Numbered from the stretch's first letter, positions 8,581 to 17,364 are shown. The stretch is 32,998 nt of DNA from Crocinitomicaceae bacterium (GCA_002716065.1 PAZE01000007.1:58515-91512); one strand, 5' to 3'. A program made the numbers and translations. The notes: generated from the sequence alone by a model not told the origin.

Positions 8581-9151
8581 GCTCCTTTATTGCATTGCAT
8601 TTGCTTTTTTTTTAGCTGGTTGTAATCAACAAGAAAGTATTCCACTTCCAAAAAGCTACTTAAGAATTGACTTCCCAGAAAAATCATTCCACCCTTACAA
8701 AAGCACGTGTCCATTTTCATTTGAAATTCCTGATTATTGTTTTACTGCAGAAAAATTTAAGCACTTACCTACATGCTATAAAACATTAATTTTTTCAGGT
8801 TTTAAAGCAGAATTATTATGCTCATATAAACAGGTAGACTCCTCTGTTTTTTCTATGATTGAACAAATCCGTTCCAATGTTGACGCTCATAATTTTAGAG
8901 CGCAGGGGGTTATTGAAAAAACATGGATTAATGCTGAAAAAAAAGTCTACGGAAACACTTTTGAAATTACTGGTAATGTGGCCTGTAACTATATTTTTTA
9001 CTTAACAGACAGTACAAATCATTTTTTCTCAGCAGAACTACTTTTTCTTGCCAAACCGAATTACGACTCGCTGCAACCTGTAATTAAATTTATTGAATCA
9101 GATTTGAGACATCTAATTCAAACCTTTAACTGGGAAGAAACCAGCTCTTAA
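8561..9151 (+). CDS. gldD: GldD, gliding motility lipoprotein
   Basis: GldD is a lipoprotein needed for gliding motility and linked to type IX secretion in Flavobacterium johnsoniae. The 196-residue protein has a signal peptide with lipobox LAGC, the lipidated cysteine being C21, followed by the family segment PLPKSYLRIDFPEKSFHPY near residue 30. Length is normal for GldD. Its start lies inside the end of gldE in another frame, implying translational coupling. The gene converges with the acyl-CoA dehydrogenase, the two overlapping by four bases at their stop codons. Confidence 0.9.
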   Translation: MTIKKNKLLYCIAFAFFLAGCNQQESIPLPKSYLRIDFPEKSFHPYKSTCPFSFEIPDYCFTAEKFKHLPTCYKTLIFSGFKAELLCSYKQVDSSVFSMIEQIRSNVDAHNFRAQGVIEKTWINAEKKVYGNTFEITGNVACNYIFYLTDSTNHFFSAELLFLAKPNYDSLQPVIKFIESDLRHLIQTFNWEETSS

Positions 9152-10326
9152 GCAAATGCTGGAATGCCAGTAACATCATGTCCTGTAATCAGCAAGTGGA
9201 TATCGTGAGTTCCTTCATATGTAATTACAGATTCCAAATTCGCCATATGACGCATGATTGAATATTCATTGGTAATTCCCATTCCACCATGAATTTGTCT
9301 TGCCTCTCTAGCAATTTTAATAGCCATATCGACATTATTTCGTTTTGCCATAGAAATCTGAGCTGTAGTAGCTCTATTTTCATTTCTTAGCTCACCCAAT
9401 CTAAGGGTTAAAAGCTGAGCTTTTGTAATTTCAGTAATCATCTCAGCTAATTTTTTCTGAATAAGCTGAAAACTAGCAATTGGCTTATCAAACTGAATTC
9501 TTTCTTTAGAATAACGTAGAGCAGAATCATAGCAATCCATAGCAGCACCAATAGCACCCCATGCAATTCCATATCTGGCAGAATCTAAGCACATAAGAGG
9601 AGCCCCTAAACCGTCTTTACCAGGTAATAAATTCTCCTTTGGAACTTTTACATTCGTAAAAATAAGCTCACCAGTTGTAGATGCTCTTAAAGAATGTTTC
9701 CCGTGCATTTCTGGAGCCTCAAATCCTTCCATTCCTTTTTCAACCAATAATCCTTTTATTCTACCTTCTTCATTTTTAGCCCAAACAACGGCAACATCAG
9801 CAAATGGAGCATTAGAAATCCACATTTTTGCACCATTTAATAAGAAATGGTCGCCCATATCCTTGAAATTGGTAATCATCCCGCCAGGATTTGATCCAAA
9901 ATCTGGTTCAGTTAACCCAAAACAACCAATAAATTCTCCGGTAGCAAGCTTAGGAAGAAACTTTTGTCTTTGCTCTTCGCTCCCAAATTTCCATATAGGA
10001 TACATAACCAGTGAGCTCTGAACAGAAGAAGTTGAACGAAGACCTGAATCACATCGTTCAAGTTCTTGCATTATTAATCCATAAGAAATCTGATCTAGAC
10101 CAGCTCCACCATATTCTTCAGGAATGTAAGGCCCAAAACCACCTATTTCTCCCAGACCAGGGATGATCTGAGAAGGAAATTCTGCCTTTTCATAATACTC
10201 TTCAATTATGGGAGAAACTTCTTTTTTTACCCATGCTCTTGCTGTATCTCTTATTAACTTATGCTCTTCAGTAAGCATATCGTCCATCATGTAATAATCG
10301 TGTGCTTGAAATCTATCAGTACTCAT
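9148..10326 (-). CDS. Acyl-CoA dehydrogenase, glutaryl-CoA dehydrogenase type
   Basis: This FAD-dependent enzyme oxidises an acyl-CoA; the best match is glutaryl-CoA dehydrogenase of lysine/tryptophan breakdown. The 392-residue protein has ACAD motifs GLTEPDFGSNPGGM, WISNAPFADVAVVWAK, QIHGGMGI and the catalytic-base segment YEGTHDIH with E371. The substrate-pocket string RSTSSVQSSL near residue 97 is the form found in glutaryl-CoA dehydrogenases. An unusual His/Tyr/Met-rich start (HDYYMMDDMLTEEH) also fits. It stands alone on its strand, with its own TACATTTG promoter element 21 bases before the ATG. Substrate choice is by motif only. Confidence 0.88.
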   Translation of the reverse strand: MSTDRFQAHDYYMMDDMLTEEHKLIRDTARAWVKKEVSPIIEEYYEKAEFPSQIIPGLGEIGGFGPYIPEEYGGAGLDQISYGLIMQELERCDSGLRSTSSVQSSLVMYPIWKFGSEEQRQKFLPKLATGEFIGCFGLTEPDFGSNPGGMITNFKDMGDHFLLNGAKMWISNAPFADVAVVWAKNEEGRIKGLLVEKGMEGFEAPEMHGKHSLRASTTGELIFTNVKVPKENLLPGKDGLGAPLMCLDSARYGIAWGAIGAAMDCYDSALRYSKERIQFDKPIASFQLIQKKLAEMITEITKAQLLTLRLGELRNENRATTAQISMAKRNNVDMAIKIAREARQIHGGMGITNEYSIMRHMANLESVITYEGTHDIHLLITGHDVTGIPAFA

Positions 10327-10346
10327 GTTTTTGCATTTTAAGTTCG

Positions 10347-10354
10347 CAAATGTA
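10347..10354 (-). promoter_or_regulatory. -7 promoter element of the acyl-CoA dehydrogenase gene
   Basis: TACATTTG on the minus strand matches TAnnTTTG and lies 20 bases before the ATG at 10326, giving a short leader. No -33 TTTG is seen at the expected distance. Confidence 0.5.
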
Positions 10355-10433
10355 CTTAAATATTAGTAAGTTCGTATGCTTGTTAAAAAAACAAGTTAAT
10401 TCGACAATACCTTATTTATAAACTTATTTTACA

Positions 10434-10892
10434 ATGAAAAAAATCACTCTTTCTATTTTAATCTGTTCACTGTTAATTGGCTCAACATTACTCTCTTGTG
10501 GAAAGTATGAAGAAGGCCCTAGCATTTCTTTTATCCCAAAATTGGTTCGTTTACAACAAACCTGGAAGTGTGTGGAAGAAGTTTCCGCAAGTGGCATTGC
10601 CTCAACACCAGCAGATGATGGGAGCTACATTGAATTTCGTGAAGGTGGTATATATAGATTATATGACCACAGTTATATGAACCCACTAAATATTTCATTC
10701 TTAGCTGGGACTTGGGAGTTTTCTGAAGATAAAACACAGATATACATTAATTGCACCTATACCGACCCTTTATTTGGGACCGTTTTTAATTTATCCTATC
10801 CTGATGATACTTGCACAATAGTACGTCTTAAACAAAATGATTTAGGGTTAAGAGATAAAGATGGAGATAAATATTATTATGTTCATCAATAA
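10434..10892 (+). CDS. Lipocalin-like lipoprotein
   Basis: A 152-residue secreted lipoprotein. The signal peptide ends in LLSC, with lipidated C22, followed by GKYEEGPSISFIPK. The pattern 'TWKCVEE ... GSYIEFREGGIYRLYD ... GTWEFSEDKTQIYI' resembles the small lipocalin-like lipoproteins common in Bacteroidetes, where a short beta-barrel is predicted. The ligand is unknown. It is monocistronic, bounded downstream by a strong hairpin terminator. Two 67-68-residue reading frames that overlap it are shadows. Confidence 0.75.
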   Translation: MKKITLSILICSLLIGSTLLSCGKYEEGPSISFIPKLVRLQQTWKCVEEVSASGIASTPADDGSYIEFREGGIYRLYDHSYMNPLNISFLAGTWEFSEDKTQIYINCTYTDPLFGTVFNLSYPDDTCTIVRLKQNDLGLRDKDGDKYYYVHQ

Positions 10893-10916
10893 TTAATCAA
10901 TATTATCTATTTTTAT

Positions 10917-10944
10917 AAGTCCCGTTATTCGGGACTTTTTTTTT
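10917..10944 (+). terminator. Intrinsic terminator after the lipocalin-like gene
   Basis: A perfect 8-bp stem, AAGTCCCG (10917-10924) with CGGGACTT (10930-10937), encloses loop TTATT and runs into a T tract to 10944. It is the clearest terminator in the window. It ends three bases before the dnaG ATG at 10948, so dnaG must either be transcribed by read-through or start at a promoter overlapping the terminator. Confidence 0.9.
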
Positions 10945-10947
10945 AGT

Positions 10948-12894
10948 ATGATACCAAAAGAGACCATAGATAAGATATTTGAAAGTGCGGACATTATTGA
11001 AGTAATTGGACAATTTGTTAGCCTTAAAAAATCTGGTTCGAATTATAAAGGCCTCAGTCCTTTTGTTAATGAAAAGACGCCATCATTCATGGTTTCTCCT
11101 GCAAAAAGGATATTTAAGGATTTTAGCTCTGGAAAAGGAGGAAACGTGGTTACTTTTCTAATGGAACATGAACACTTCACTTATCCTGAAGCACTAAAAT
11201 GGCTAGCAAACAAGTATCAAATAGAAGTTCAGGAAAAAGAACAAACCCCTGAAGATATTGCCCTTAACAACGAAAAAGATAAGCTGTTTATTATTCATAA
11301 ATACGCCAACACCTTTTTCCACAATCAACTCAAAGATACTCAAGAAGGAAAAAGCATTGGACTTAGCTACTTCAAGCAAAGAGGATATGATTTAACTACT
11401 ATAGATAAATTCCAATTGGGATATTCCCCTGAAAACCCTAAGGCATTTAGTGAAGCAGCTCTTAAGGATGGTCACAAGCTAGATTTAATTATTAAGTCAG
11501 GTTTAGTAAAAACCAATGAAAAAGGTAATTATGACTTTTTTAGAGCTAGAGTGATTTTCCCAATTCAGAATCTAACTGGAAGAGTAATTGGCTTTGGAGG
11601 AAGGACATTAAGAACAGATAAAAAAACAGCAAAATATTTCAATTCTCCCGAATCTGAAATTTATAAAAAAAGCTATGTTCTTTATGGCCTTTATCAAGCA
11701 AAAAACGCCATTATCAAACAAGATAATTGTTATTTGGTTGAAGGATATACTGATGTTATTTCTTTAAATCAAGCAGGAATTGAAAATGTTGTTAGCTCAA
11801 GTGGAACCTCTTTGACAGAAGGTCAAATTCGTTTAATTAAACGTTTTACAAAAAATGTCACCATTCTCTATGATGGAGATTCCGCGGGAATTAAAGCTTC
11901 CTTTAGAGGTATTGATTTAATTTTAAAGGAGGGGCTTAATGTTCAGGTAGTATTGTTTCCTGAAGGTGAAGATCCAGACAGCTTTTCTCAAAAAGAAAGT
12001 AATTCTATTTTTAGAAATTACTTGCAGGAAAATAAAAAAGGGTTTATAAAATTTAAATCTGAAATACTTCTTTCAGAAACCAAAAATGATCCAATAAAAA
12101 AGGCAGAGACTATTAAAGACATTGTTCAGTCTATTTCTGCCATTCCAGACCAAATAACCAGAACTGTTTTTTTGAAAGAAACATCTGATCAATTTGACAT
12201 GGATGAACAAGTGCTTTTAAACGAGCTCAATAAAATTCTAAGACAAAATACTTACGGCAAAGCAACACAATACAAGCCCAACATTAATCAACCAAAAGTT
12301 GTTGATGTTCAAAAATCAAAAAAGAAAACCTTTAATCAATTAGAGTTTCAGGAAAGAGATTTAATTCGATTAATGCTAATGTATGGAGATCTAGGAATAC
12401 CCCTAAATATTGAAAATGAAGAAGGTGAACTTGTTGAGCAACACTATCCTTTAGCACAATTTGTTATTGAAGAAATGGTTTCTGATAAATTAAGCTACGT
12501 CAATGAAGATTATCAAAAAATCTACAACGAATTCTTAGATGCTCTTGAAAACGATTTAATATTAAACGATCAGCACTTTATCAACAACCCCGATCAAAAC
12601 ATTAACAGTATTGTTGTTGACCTTACCACAAGCAGAGATCACCTAAGCGAAAATTGGATTAAAAAACACAATATTCACACTAAAACAGAAGGAAATCAAT
12701 TGAAAAAAGCTGTTGTTGAATCGGTTACAATATTTAAATTAAGGGTAACGGAAAATTTAATTTCTAACAAACAAGATCAGCTAAAATCCGAAGAAAAAGA
12801 AAACGAACTTATTAATATTCTTAAAGATATTAAACAACTTACCAATGTTCGTAATATCTTTGCTAATGAATTGGGAATTATAATTACGAAATGA
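10948..12894 (+). CDS. dnaG: DNA primase DnaG with degenerate zinc-binding domain
   Basis: DnaG makes RNA primers for replication. The 648-residue protein has the CHC2-type N-terminal domain (residues 1-100), a catalytic core, a Toprim domain with E265 (LVEGYTDV) and D309/D311 (YDGDSAG), and a diverged C-terminal region expected to contact DnaB helicase. The four usual zinc ligands Cys-His-Cys-Cys are replaced by S37, V40, D58 and S61, at exactly the canonical spacing, while the surrounding GL-PF-NEKTPSF-VSP framework is intact. From memory this is shared by other Flavobacteria, so the gene is probably functional rather than decaying. It overlaps the MscS gene by four bases. Confidence 0.95.
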   Translation: MIPKETIDKIFESADIIEVIGQFVSLKKSGSNYKGLSPFVNEKTPSFMVSPAKRIFKDFSSGKGGNVVTFLMEHEHFTYPEALKWLANKYQIEVQEKEQTPEDIALNNEKDKLFIIHKYANTFFHNQLKDTQEGKSIGLSYFKQRGYDLTTIDKFQLGYSPENPKAFSEAALKDGHKLDLIIKSGLVKTNEKGNYDFFRARVIFPIQNLTGRVIGFGGRTLRTDKKTAKYFNSPESEIYKKSYVLYGLYQAKNAIIKQDNCYLVEGYTDVISLNQAGIENVVSSSGTSLTEGQIRLIKRFTKNVTILYDGDSAGIKASFRGIDLILKEGLNVQVVLFPEGEDPDSFSQKESNSIFRNYLQENKKGFIKFKSEILLSETKNDPIKKAETIKDIVQSISAIPDQITRTVFLKETSDQFDMDEQVLLNELNKILRQNTYGKATQYKPNINQPKVVDVQKSKKKTFNQLEFQERDLIRLMLMYGDLGIPLNIENEEGELVEQHYPLAQFVIEEMVSDKLSYVNEDYQKIYNEFLDALENDLILNDQHFINNPDQNINSIVVDLTTSRDHLSENWIKKHNIHTKTEGNQLKKAVVESVTIFKLRVTENLISNKQDQLKSEEKENELINILKDIKQLTNVRNIFANELGIIITK

Positions 12895-14018
12895 AATTAT
12901 TCGATTACATAGATGAAATTAATGCCACAAACATTATTCTAGTCTGCTTTGTAGTTGTTATTTGGCTTTTAATTAGACGTCTTATTAATAGAAAACTAGA
13001 ACCTTTTTTAAAAAGAAAGGACTGGTTACTTCCTGGGAAGGGAAAAAAAATAAAAACACTATTAAAACAAGTCCTTTTTTTAATGTTTTTCATTTTTGGT
13101 GTCAAAGCGCTTTCTTTTGGGCACGCTAACTTTTCTTTTAAAGGAATTTTAAATACACAACTTTTTAACCTTGGAACTGTAGACACCCCTATTCCATTTA
13201 CTTTTTCGAGTATACTATTTATTCTCATTGTATTTGTATTTGCTCGTTTTATTGTCACGCTTTGTAGAATCTTTATACATAGATCTACTAAAACTAGAGC
13301 TTGGATAGATGAGGGCCGTAGATATACCTTTATTCAAGTTACCAAGTACTTTATCTATACCATTGCCATTATTGTTGCCATTCAAGGTTTAGGTGTTGAT
13401 ATCACCCTTTTAATATATGGTTCTACAGCACTTTTTGTTGGTGTTGGTTTAGGCCTTCAATCAGTTCTTGGAGATATGTTTTCTGGAATTATTTTGCTTT
13501 TTGACGGCAGTATTAAAGTTGGAGACATTGTAGAATTATCAGACAACGAAATAGCTAAAGTTCAAAACATCTACATTAGAACATCTCAGCTTAAAACCAT
13601 AGATGGTAAATTTGTTATTGTTCCCAACTCTAGACTTACAAAAGAAAATGTCACGAATCTTACCATTAGTGACAAAGCCACTAGATTTCATGTTAAAATC
13701 TCTGTCGCTTATGGAACAGACACCAAAAAATTAAAAGAAATTCTTTATGAATGTGCTCTACAGCACCCACTTGTTGAGAAACGCAGAAACATAATTGTTC
13801 TTTTTGATGACTTTGGCGGATATGCTCTTGAATTTAGGGTTTATTTCTGGGTAAAACGTACTTGGGAGATATTAAATATAAAAAGTGATATTCGCTACAT
13901 TATTGATCAACGTTTTAGAGAAAATGGTATTAAAATCCCATTCCCACAAAGGGATCTACATTTAGTTTCTGACCAAAGAAATTCAGATACTGAAGAACTT
14001 CCATTTAGTGAAGATTAA
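12891..14018 (+). CDS. Mechanosensitive ion channel, MscS family
   Basis: An inner-membrane channel that opens under membrane tension and protects against hypo-osmotic shock. The 375-residue protein has about four or five hydrophobic segments (near residues 13-30, 60-76, 97-124, 147-170), then the glycine-rich pore helix and beta domain: GSTALFVGVGLGLQSVLGDM followed by FSGIILLFDGSIKVGDIVEL at about 176-216. A cytoplasmic beta and alpha/beta C-terminal domain follows. The start overlaps the dnaG stop in an ATGA, so translation is coupled to primase; a functional reason is not obvious. Confidence 0.93.
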   Translation: MKLFDYIDEINATNIILVCFVVVIWLLIRRLINRKLEPFLKRKDWLLPGKGKKIKTLLKQVLFLMFFIFGVKALSFGHANFSFKGILNTQLFNLGTVDTPIPFTFSSILFILIVFVFARFIVTLCRIFIHRSTKTRAWIDEGRRYTFIQVTKYFIYTIAIIVAIQGLGVDITLLIYGSTALFVGVGLGLQSVLGDMFSGIILLFDGSIKVGDIVELSDNEIAKVQNIYIRTSQLKTIDGKFVIVPNSRLTKENVTNLTISDKATRFHVKISVAYGTDTKKLKEILYECALQHPLVEKRRNIIVLFDDFGGYALEFRVYFWVKRTWEILNIKSDIRYIIDQRFRENGIKIPFPQRDLHLVSDQRNSDTEELPFSED

Positions 14019-14042
14019 TTTGACTTAATAAGGTTAGATAGT

Positions 14043-15758
14043 TCAAGAAACCAAATCTCTTACTCTGAGTTGAAAAGAGGTATGCCCATTATATTGGTTT
14101 TTTTCTAATGAAAAAGCAATAGCAAAAGAAGTTCCCTGTTTTTTTACAATAGGCTCTAAATGTCCTAAGCCAAAACCAATACCATCAAAAGTTAGGTTGC
14201 CACCAAGTTGTTTAACGTTTAGCTTTAGGTGAGTTTCTCCAACAACTCTTGTATTTCCAGCATCAACCATGTTTTCCAACTTAAATACTGGTCGCATATT
14301 TCCTGGACCAAAAGGAGCCATTTGACTAACTAACCTATAGAGCTTTGGAAATGGATTGTCCATTTTATCTCTAATTAAATCAAGGGGTGAAACCTCAGCA
14401 TCAATTTGTATTTTCTGACTTAAAACCTCCTTGGTAATTTTTCTTTTTACCGCTTCTTCAAACCTCTTTTTGAACTCTATCAATCTTTCGCGATATAAAG
14501 TAACTCCGGCAGCATATTTATGCCCTCCATATCGCTCAAACACATCTTCAATCTCAACCAAAATTTCATGAACATCAAAGCCTTTAACAGATCGAACAGA
14601 TCCAGTAATAAATTCACCATCATCACACAACACAACAGTTGGTCGATAATACGTTTCAATTAGCCTAGAAGCAACAATTCCAACCACTCCTTTGTGCCAA
14701 TTATCGGAACACACAACTGAAGTAACCTTGTATTTATCATTTTCTAAAAGCAACAAGGCCTCCTGAGTAATTGTTTTATCCTTTTGCTTCCTTAAAGAAT
14801 TGATTTGCTCAATTTCTTTAGCGAAGTTTAATGCATCATTTTTAGCTTTTGACGCTAAAAGCTCTACAGCAATTGAAGCGTGTGCCAATCTACCCGCAGC
14901 ATTTATTCTTGGAGAAAAAGAAAAAACCAAATCAGAGCTCTCCAACTTCCCTTTTTTATTTGATGTTTCTAAAAGAGCTTTCACCCCATGCCTAGGACTA
15001 GCATTCATTAGTTCTAAACCAAGTTTTACAATTACCCTATTTTCTCCAACCATTGGAACAATATCTGCAGCAGTTGCAATAGCAGCCAGATCTAAAAAGC
15101 TTAGAATATATTCTTGATTTAGCTCCAGCTTTAGCCCAATAGCCTGAATCAATTTAAAACCTATAGCACAACCACATAGCTCTTTAAATGGATAAGCACA
15201 GTTTGGCTGTTTAGGATTTAACATAGCAACACATACAGGAAGATTTTTCCCAGGTAAATGATGGTCACAAATAATAAGATCTATATCCGCTTTTTTTAAT
15301 TCCTTTGACTGCTCAATAGCCTTTACTCCACAATCTAAAGCAATTACTAAATCAATTTTTTCTTTCTTAGCTTTTTCAACTCCAATCATTGAAATACCAT
15401 AGCCTTCTTTATATCTATCAGGCTGATAATGAATCACGTTAATGCCAAGGTTTTGGATAAATAGAAACATTAAAGCTACTGAACAAGTGCCATCTACATC
15501 GTAGTCTCCATAAACCATTACACGTTGATTTTTGTTCTTGGCAAGAAGAATTCTATCCACCGCCTCACTCATGTTAAGCATCAAAAAAGGGGAATGAAAA
15601 TCGTTAGAAGATGGTCGTAAAAACTGTTTTGCCTCAGAATAGGAAGTTACTCCACGTTGTTCAAGAAGCTGGGCAAAAATCAACGGCACATTAAGTGTTT
15701 CCTTTAGCTGATTTGCAAAAGAAAAATTTTGATTATTTAACACCCATTTTTTCAACAT
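14043..15758 (-). CDS. recJ: Single-stranded-DNA-specific exonuclease RecJ
   Basis: RecJ is a 5'-3' single-strand DNA exonuclease used in recombination and mismatch or base-excision repair. The 571-residue protein has the DHH-family motifs: VMVYGDYDVDGTCSV with D85/D87/D89, ALDCGVK with D142, CDHHLPG with D165-H166-H167, and PRINAAGRL further on. The DHHA1 motif GGHKYAAGV and the C-terminal OB-fold region are present. Length is typical. It runs alone on the minus strand, converging with mscS and diverging from the uncharacterised plus-strand operon. Confidence 0.96.
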   Translation of the reverse strand: MLKKWVLNNQNFSFANQLKETLNVPLIFAQLLEQRGVTSYSEAKQFLRPSSNDFHSPFLMLNMSEAVDRILLAKNKNQRVMVYGDYDVDGTCSVALMFLFIQNLGINVIHYQPDRYKEGYGISMIGVEKAKKEKIDLVIALDCGVKAIEQSKELKKADIDLIICDHHLPGKNLPVCVAMLNPKQPNCAYPFKELCGCAIGFKLIQAIGLKLELNQEYILSFLDLAAIATAADIVPMVGENRVIVKLGLELMNASPRHGVKALLETSNKKGKLESSDLVFSFSPRINAAGRLAHASIAVELLASKAKNDALNFAKEIEQINSLRKQKDKTITQEALLLLENDKYKVTSVVCSDNWHKGVVGIVASRLIETYYRPTVVLCDDGEFITGSVRSVKGFDVHEILVEIEDVFERYGGHKYAAGVTLYRERLIEFKKRFEEAVKRKITKEVLSQKIQIDAEVSPLDLIRDKMDNPFPKLYRLVSQMAPFGPGNMRPVFKLENMVDAGNTRVVGETHLKLNVKQLGGNLTFDGIGFGLGHLEPIVKKQGTSFAIAFSLEKNQYNGHTSFQLRVRDLVS

Positions 15759-15830
15759 ATATGTATCTCTACAATTCTAATAGCAAGCTATTTTACGAAA
15801 AATAACTGTTTTCTTTATACTTTTACCCTA

Positions 15831-16487
15831 ATGAGAATTTTACTTTTTACAATATCTATTTTTTGTTCGTATGTTTTTTACGCTCAAGATGATTTTTCAT
15901 CTTTTTACTTTAAAACTTCTCAACCTGCTAATACACCATCTGTTTTCAAAATTGCAGATTCCTTCATTGGATCCTATTACAAAGAAAACGATTCGCTTGT
16001 TAGAATTGTAATAGATAAAGATAGCATCTATACAGAGTTTGGAATATTATTTATTGTCTCTCCAAAAGAATTAAAAAAAAGTAAAACACTTTCAATTAAG
16101 GACTCTTTACTTTTTGGAATTCAAGGCAGTAAAGGAATTCCATTTAAATCTATTAATGATACGATTTACGCTGTAATGATTCAACAAGATTTACTCTTTA
16201 AACCTGACTCTAGCCATATTTTGAAATACGAAAATGACATATACTTTCTAAATAGTAAAAACAGTAATAACCTATACAATACTAAGCTTTTAACAATAGA
16301 AAATGATACGTTATTTTTAAAAGAAACCGACCATGTAAATTCTTTTAAGCTACTTCAAAAATTTGAGCAATTTAATGAACTTGAACAAAATAAAATAAAG
16401 TCCTATATAGCCAATCCAACAAAAAAAGAGCTGAATCTATTTATTAAAGAACAGGGATTTAATGAAATACTAAAATATCATTTATGA
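15831..16487 (+). CDS. Secreted protein of unknown function, first gene of a three-gene operon
   Basis: I do not recognise this 218-residue protein. It starts with a clear signal peptide (ILLFTISIFCSYVFYAQ) with a probable cut near residue 19 and no lipobox. The mature part is rich in Ser, Asp, Lys and Ile, with repeated short strand-like pieces such as KDSIYTEF, NDTIYAV and NDTLFLKETD, suggesting an extended beta structure. No catalytic motif is evident. A TACTTTTA sequence at 15818-15825, one base from the TAnnTTTG consensus, lies five bases before the ATG. Its stop overlaps the start of the next gene in ATGA. Confidence 0.75.
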   Translation: MRILLFTISIFCSYVFYAQDDFSSFYFKTSQPANTPSVFKIADSFIGSYYKENDSLVRIVIDKDSIYTEFGILFIVSPKELKKSKTLSIKDSLLFGIQGSKGIPFKSINDTIYAVMIQQDLLFKPDSSHILKYENDIYFLNSKNSNNLYNTKLLTIENDTLFLKETDHVNSFKLLQKFEQFNELEQNKIKSYIANPTKKELNLFIKEQGFNEILKYHL

Positions 16488-16717
16488 GTGCCAAGCAAGA
16501 TACAATAGCGTTACTTAAAGATTCCATTTCCAATCTGCAAGAAAACTTATTAGATGACATCTTAACTCAATTAGACATAGCTGAACTTTCAGAAGAAACC
16601 TATCAGCTGCTTCTAACAAAAATGAAAAATTCAAATATTGAACTATTTAAAATTTCTAAAGCGTTAGAAGCTCAAGAAGTTATTGATTATGTACTGTCAA
16701 ATAAAATTGGAGAATGA
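16484..16717 (+). CDS. Small predicted helical protein of unknown function
   Basis: A 77-residue protein that I do not recognise. It lacks a signal peptide or membrane segment and is rich in Leu, Glu and Ile, with heptad-like spacing (IALLKDSISNLQENLLDDIL, then KMKNSNIELFKISKALEAQ). That suggests two helices, possibly a coiled-coil adaptor. Four-base ATGA overlaps with both neighbours argue that it is a real gene translated together with them. With a signal peptide on the upstream product and none here, the operon would place its products in different compartments. Confidence 0.7.
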   Translation: MSAKQDTIALLKDSISNLQENLLDDILTQLDIAELSEETYQLLLTKMKNSNIELFKISKALEAQEVIDYVLSNKIGE

Positions 16718-17160
16718 AATTTTCAAGATTATCTAGTTCAGAGCTCAAGTCGTTGGAAAAAGAGTTTATTGAATTTCTAGCTGTACATGGAATTGACAGC
16801 GACTATTGGGAGAAACTAAAGAAAACAGAAAATGAAAAAGCAGAGGACTTAATTGACATTTTCAGTGATGTTGTATGGCAAAAAACAATAGATAAAATTG
16901 AGTTTTTAGAACATAGAACCAATCGTTCTATAAAATTATTCAACTGTAAAAAAGATAGCATTGAATTGATTGGAATTGATGGCGACATTAAAGATTTAAA
17001 CAAAGGAAAGCTCAGCACACTTAATCAAAACAAATTATCAATATACACACACACTAAAACCTATTCTCCAAATAGAGACCAAGAGCTTTTCAATATGATT
17101 AAGGGAGGATGTTCTTTGTCAGATAATCAACTTTTTAACAAGCTTAAAAAATTGGTATAG
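16714..17160 (+). CDS. Conserved hypothetical protein, DUF6495-like
   Basis: A 148-residue cytoplasmic protein. The pattern 'FSRLSSSELKSLEKEFIEFL ... DSDYWEKLKK ... AEDLIDIFSDVVWQKTIDKIEFLEHR' matches, from memory, a Bacteroidetes-specific family catalogued as DUF6495, whose function is not known. The later half, with ELIGIDGDI, LSIYTHTKTYSPNRDQELFNM and a C-terminal KLKKLV, fits the same family. It is the last gene of the operon and is followed by a hairpin. I cannot propose a role. Confidence 0.72.
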   Translation: MKFSRLSSSELKSLEKEFIEFLAVHGIDSDYWEKLKKTENEKAEDLIDIFSDVVWQKTIDKIEFLEHRTNRSIKLFNCKKDSIELIGIDGDIKDLNKGKLSTLNQNKLSIYTHTKTYSPNRDQELFNMIKGGCSLSDNQLFNKLKKLV

Positions 17161-17194
17161 TATTTTTCAATCTTATCTTTTTTTTAAAATTAAA

Positions 17195-17220
17195 CAGCAG
17201 CACTTGAAAAAGCACTGCTG
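17195..17220 (+). terminator. Hairpin after the three-gene operon, possible terminator
   Basis: CAGCAG (17195-17200) pairs with CTGCTG (17215-17220). After a two-by-two internal mismatch, CTT pairs with AAG around a GAAA tetraloop (17206-17209). A TTTTT run follows only about ten bases later, so this is a weak intrinsic terminator or a structured 3' end. The rest of 17161-17367 holds no gene that I can support. Confidence 0.5.
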
Positions 17221-17337
17221 GTTAGGGGTATTTTTAACACAAGGTTAAATATTTAGGGTAGTTGGTATATGTCTTAAATTTAATTCCTTACTATAATTAT
17301 TAAATCAAAAATTCAAATACGATGCAAATAAAATTCC

Positions 17338-17364
17338 TTTAACGGACAATATATGTCCGTTAAA
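17338..17364. repeat. Perfect 11-bp inverted repeat beside the HTH gene
   Basis: TTTAACGGACA (17338-17348) is exactly complementary to TGTCCGTTAAA (17354-17364), with a five-base loop ATATA. It sits three bases past the stop codon of the minus-strand HTH gene. It may be that gene's terminator, although neither side has a strong T tract, or a binding site for a dimeric regulator. Confidence 0.7.

Noticed and set aside
10379-10395. CTTGTT/AACAAG inverted repeat upstream of the lipocalin-like gene
   Set aside because: Only six base pairs around an A-run loop; too short to call as an operator or terminator.
10477-10737. Two overlapping 67-68-codon frames, one per strand
   Set aside because: Both fall inside the lipocalin-like lipoprotein gene, which has a signal peptide, a lipobox and a terminator.
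12905-13258. 117-codon minus-strand reading frame
   Set aside because: It is antisense to the MscS gene, whose protein is clearly real; the frame reflects AT-rich codon bias.
14800-15117. 105-codon plus-strand reading frame
   Set aside because: It lies wholly antisense inside recJ, shows no recognisable domain, and has no promoter of its own.
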